The position numbers were made by a program, and so were the translations under genes. This document shows positions 6,365-8,478 of a stretch of DNA of 8,478 bases, piece by piece (position 1 is the first letter of the stretch; the number at the start of each line of letters is the position of its first letter). Origin of the DNA: Chitinophaga pinensis. Lineage in GTDB: Bacteria; Bacteroidota; Bacteroidia; Flavobacteriales_D; Crocinitomicaceae. The DNA lies in NCBI GenBank assembly GCA_945870115.1, contig CAMBRH010000141.1, positions 1-8,478 on the forward strand. Direction: 5' to 3'. The notes under the pieces were generated by a model. The model was not told the DNA's origin and ran no database searches. It saw only the letters and a program-made list of their open reading frames with translations.

Positions 6365-6739
6365 TTACTTAGCTGCTTTTTTCTTGTTTGCAACTGTTTT
6401 TCTTCTACCTTTTCTTGTTCTAGAGTTGTTTTTAGTACGTTGACCTCTTAAAGGTAAACCAGCTCTATGACGAATACCACGGTTACATCCTATATCCATT
6501 AAACGTTTGATGTTTAATTGAATTTCAGAACGTAATTGTCCTTCAGTTTTCACTTCTCCAATTGATTCACGAATTAAACCAATTTGCTCATCGTTCCAAT
6601 CTTGAACTTTGATATTTTCGTCAATATTATTGCTTACCAAAATTTTCTTAGCCGTGCTACGACCAATACCGAAAATATATGTTAATCCAATAACTCCTCT
6701 TTTTTTCTTAGGTAAATCTATTCCTGCTATACGTGCCAT
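6365..6739 (-). CDS. rpsM: 30S ribosomal protein S13 (uS13)
   Basis: S13 is in the head of the small subunit, touches the P-site tRNA and forms bridges to the 50S subunit. The 124-residue length is usual. The start MARIAGIDLPKKKR and the helical block YIFGIGRSTAKKIL (21-34) are typical, as is the RNA-binding C-terminus RGIRHRAGLPLRGQRT (87-102) followed by NNSRTRKGRRK (104-114). The final residues are a lysine/alanine tail that threads toward the P site in the family. It follows rpmJ by 11 bp and begins the alpha operon proper. The upstream context (TATTTAAGAAT before the ATG) lacks a Shine-Dalgarno. Confidence 0.99.
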   Translation of the reverse strand: MARIAGIDLPKKKRGVIGLTYIFGIGRSTAKKILVSNNIDENIKVQDWNDEQIGLIRESIGEVKTEGQLRSEIQLNIKRLMDIGCNRGIRHRAGLPLRGQRTKNNSRTRKGRRKTVANKKKAAK

Positions 6740-6750
6740 ATTCTTAAATA

Positions 6751-6867
6751 TTATCCTTGTCTTTGTTTAAGTTTAGGATTTTTTTTATTAATCACATAAA
6801 CTACACCATGTCTCTTAACGATTTTGCAATCTGCAGTTCGTTTTTTTACTGAAGCTCTAACTTTCAT
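6751..6867 (-). CDS. rpmJ: 50S ribosomal protein L36 (bL36), zinc-ligand-free form
   Basis: This 38-codon gene begins at the ATG at 6867-6865 and ends with TAA at 6753-6751. The protein starts MKVRASVKKRTADCKIVKR and ends NPKLKQRQG, which matches L36 end to end at the standard bacterial length. L36 binds 23S rRNA in the late-assembling part of the 50S subunit. In E. coli L36 zinc is held by Cys11, Cys14, Cys27 and His33. Here these positions are Thr, Cys, Asn and Leu, so only Cys14 remains and zinc cannot be bound in the usual way. It lies 25 bp after infA and 11 bp before rpsM, the normal order. The leader before the ATG is nearly all A. Confidence 0.97.
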   Translation of the reverse strand: MKVRASVKKRTADCKIVKRHGVVYVINKKNPKLKQRQG

Positions 6868-6892
6868 TTTTTTTTATTTTTAAGGATAAATC

Positions 6893-7111
6893 CTATTTAT
6901 ATCTGAATGAAATTCTTCCTTTTGATAAATCATAAGGTGACATTTCAACCTTTACTCTATCGCCTGGAAGAATTTTAATGTAAAACATTCTCATTTTTCC
7001 AGAAATATGAGCAGTAATCACGTGACCATTTTCTAATTCAACTCTAAACATTGCATTAGATAAAGCTTCAATAATTACTCCATCTTGTTCAATCGATGAT
7101 TGCTTTGCCAT
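6893..7111 (-). CDS. infA: Translation initiation factor IF-1
   Basis: IF1 occupies the A site of the 30S subunit during initiation and works with IF2 and IF3. The 72-residue length is standard, and the single S1-like OB fold covers nearly the whole protein. Conserved blocks are FRVELENGHVITAHISGKMR (22-41) and GDRVKVEMSPYDLSKGRI (50-67), both close to E. coli IF1. The start codon lies 2 bp after the secY stop, which suggests translational coupling with secY. The gene continues into rpmJ after 25 bp. No separate promoter element is visible in the short gaps on either side. Confidence 0.99.
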   Translation of the reverse strand: MAKQSSIEQDGVIIEALSNAMFRVELENGHVITAHISGKMRMFYIKILPGDRVKVEMSPYDLSKGRISFRYK

Positions 7112-7113
7112 AC

Positions 7114-8451
7114 TTAAATTGATAATTCATTAGCAGTTCTACGACCTCTCACTCTTGAACCTTCCATTAATCCATCCATGTGACGATTTAATAAATAAGT
7201 TTCAATTTGTTGAAGTGTATCTAAAACTACACCAACCATAATCAACAAAGATGTTCCTCCAAAAAACATTTCAAATCCTGAAGTTATTCCAGCAGCATGA
7301 GCTATTGAAGGTAAAATTGCAATCATTGCTAAAAATAAAGAACCTGGAAAAGTTATTCTTGAAACCAAAGTATCAATGTAACTTGCAGTTTCTTCTCCTG
7401 GTCTAATTCCTGGAATAAATCCACCATTACGCTTCATATCATCCGCCATTTTTCTTGGATTAATCATAATCGCAGTATAGAAAAATGTAAAAATGATAAT
7501 CATTAATGCTAACAATAAATTGTATGGTACACCGTAAATATCTCCTAAAGTTCTTTGCAACCAGTTTCCTCCATCAGCTCCTGTACTTGCAAAAATCATA
7601 ACTGGAATAGTCATAATCGCTTGCGCAAAAATGATTGGCATTACACCACTTGCATTTACTTTAATAGGCAAATAACTTCTTGCTCCTTGATCTTCTGCTC
7701 CTTTAGCTCCAGCAATTCTTTTCGCTGTATTCATTGGGATTTTTCTAACTCCTTGAACAATAAGAATTGTACCCATAACAATCAGCATAAATGCTACTAT
7801 TTCCAATACAATTTTAATCAAGTTATTTTCACTAAATCCTAATTCAGCAATAAAAGCTTGAGGAAAACGAGATAAAATACCTACAGTAATTAACAATGAA
7901 ATACCATTACCAATTCCTTTATCAGTTATTCTTTCTCCTAACCAAACAGCAAACATAGAACCAGCGCACATTACAATTGTTGATTGAATCCACCACAGTG
8001 AATCAACATCTACAGGTAAAGCACCTTTATTTCCAACCCAAAGAGTTAAATAAGAAGGAGCTTGTAAAGCACAAATTACAACAGTAAGAATACGCGTGTA
8101 ATTATTAATTCTTTTTCTTCCTGATTCACCTTCATTTTGCATTTTTTGAACCGCTGGTACAGCCATTCCTAATAATTGCATAATGATTGAAGCTGAAATG
8201 TAAGGCATAATACCTAAGGCCATTACTGAAGCGTTTGAAAAACCACCACCAGAGAAAAGAGACAACAAAGTCTCTAAAGCGTTTGCATCACCTTTAGCAT
8301 TTGAAGCAGCAAGTGCATCATAATTCACACCTGGTAAAATCACAAATGACCCTACACGGTAAATTAGAATTAGAGAAAGAGTCAAAATGATTCTCTTTCT
8401 CAATTCCTCTACCTTCCAGATGTTTTTTATATTTTGTATAAACTTATTCAT
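7114..8451 (-). CDS. secY: Preprotein translocase channel subunit SecY
   Basis: SecY forms the inner-membrane channel with SecE and SecG for SecA-driven export and for signal-recognition-particle-targeted membrane proteins. The 445-residue protein shows ten membrane segments at roughly 21-39, 74-96, 117-138, 153-173, 182-195, 211-234, 267-289, 310-331, 366-387 and 396-412. The plug region follows FSGGGFSNASVMALGI (66-81). The segment IPMNTAKRIAG (238-248) lies in the cytoplasmic loop before TM7. The C5 loop has GFIPGIRPGEETASYI (344-359), in which Arg350 corresponds to the SecA-critical Arg357 of E. coli. It is the last spc-operon gene before infA, and a promoter-like element lies just upstream. 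The export substrates include proteins such as the T9SS cargo encoded in this window, since T9SS cargo first crosses the inner membrane by Sec. Confidence 0.99.
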   Translation of the reverse strand: MNKFIQNIKNIWKVEELRKRIILTLSLILIYRVGSFVILPGVNYDALAASNAKGDANALETLLSLFSGGGFSNASVMALGIMPYISASIIMQLLGMAVPAVQKMQNEGESGRKRINNYTRILTVVICALQAPSYLTLWVGNKGALPVDVDSLWWIQSTIVMCAGSMFAVWLGERITDKGIGNGISLLITVGILSRFPQAFIAELGFSENNLIKIVLEIVAFMLIVMGTILIVQGVRKIPMNTAKRIAGAKGAEDQGARSYLPIKVNASGVMPIIFAQAIMTIPVMIFASTGADGGNWLQRTLGDIYGVPYNLLLALMIIIFTFFYTAIMINPRKMADDMKRNGGFIPGIRPGEETASYIDTLVSRITFPGSLFLAMIAILPSIAHAAGITSGFEMFFGGTSLLIMVGVVLDTLQQIETYLLNRHMDGLMEGSRVRGRRTANELSI

Positions 8452-8466
8452 GTCTTAAAAAGTGTG

Positions 8467-8474
8467 CAAAGTTA
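8467..8474 (-). promoter_or_regulatory. Putative Bacteroidota -7 element (TAACTTTG) upstream of secY
   Basis: On the minus strand the site reads TAACTTTG followed by CA, an exact match to TAnnTTTG and close to the strong housekeeping form in this phylum. It ends 15 bp before the secY ATG, so the leader would be about ten bases or less. The -33 box would lie outside the window. A promoter here would let secY through rplQ be transcribed apart from the upstream spc ribosomal genes. Confidence 0.5.
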
Positions 8475-8478
8475 ATTA

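Noticed and set aside
6740..6750. E. coli-type S4 autoregulatory pseudoknot before rpsM
   Set aside because: Only 11 bp separate rpmJ and rpsM, and no comparable structure was recognised.
7555..7842. Plus-strand frame opposite secY
   Set aside because: It is antisense to conserved SecY segments and has a Ser/Cys/Asn-rich shadow composition.

Overview
The window looks like a chromosomal segment from a member of the Bacteroidota, most likely the Flavobacteriaceae. The reasons are the low G+C content, A-rich leaders without Shine-Dalgarno sequences, promoter elements of the Bacteroidota form TAnnTTTG, a type IX secretion (T9SS) C-terminal sorting signal, and ribosomal proteins with flavobacterial-type features (zinc-ligand-free L36 and S4, long acidic tail on L17). 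The genus cannot be fixed from the sequence alone.

Right part (3573-8478, all minus strand): this is the end of the spc operon joined to the alpha operon, in transcription order secY - infA - rpmJ - rpsM - rpsK - rpsD - rpoA - rplQ. It encodes the SecY channel, initiation factor IF1, ribosomal proteins L36, S13, S11, S4 and L17, and the RNA polymerase alpha subunit. All reading frames are intact. The 38-codon rpmJ (6751-6867) is easy to miss because of its size. A TAACTTTG element just upstream of secY suggests an internal promoter. The gaps within the operon are 2, 25, 11, 58, 79, 17 and 91 bp. The 91-bp gap between rpoA and rplQ is built from 7-bp repeats arranged as a large imperfect palindrome. 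A strong hairpin with T-runs on both sides (3486-3521) ends the operon.

Left part (1-3460): an 838-residue exported beta-propeller protein with nine Asp-box (BNR) repeats, a lipoprotein-like signal peptide and a T9SS sorting domain is encoded on the minus strand right behind the terminator, with its own TATATTTG promoter. It converges, with a 16-bp gap, on a plus-strand gene that runs in from the left edge and encodes a WG-repeat-like protein. This pair is accessory material beside a conserved housekeeping operon.

I see no CRISPR array, prophage, insertion sequence, tRNA, rRNA or defence system, and no clear undescribed system. The most unusual items are the heptamer-repeat palindrome between rpoA and rplQ, the 13-bp sequence shared by two intergenic sites, and the combination of a lipobox with a T9SS tail in one protein. 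There is no gene-free stretch longer than 300 bp; the longest are 112 bp (3461-3572) and 91 bp (4131-4221).
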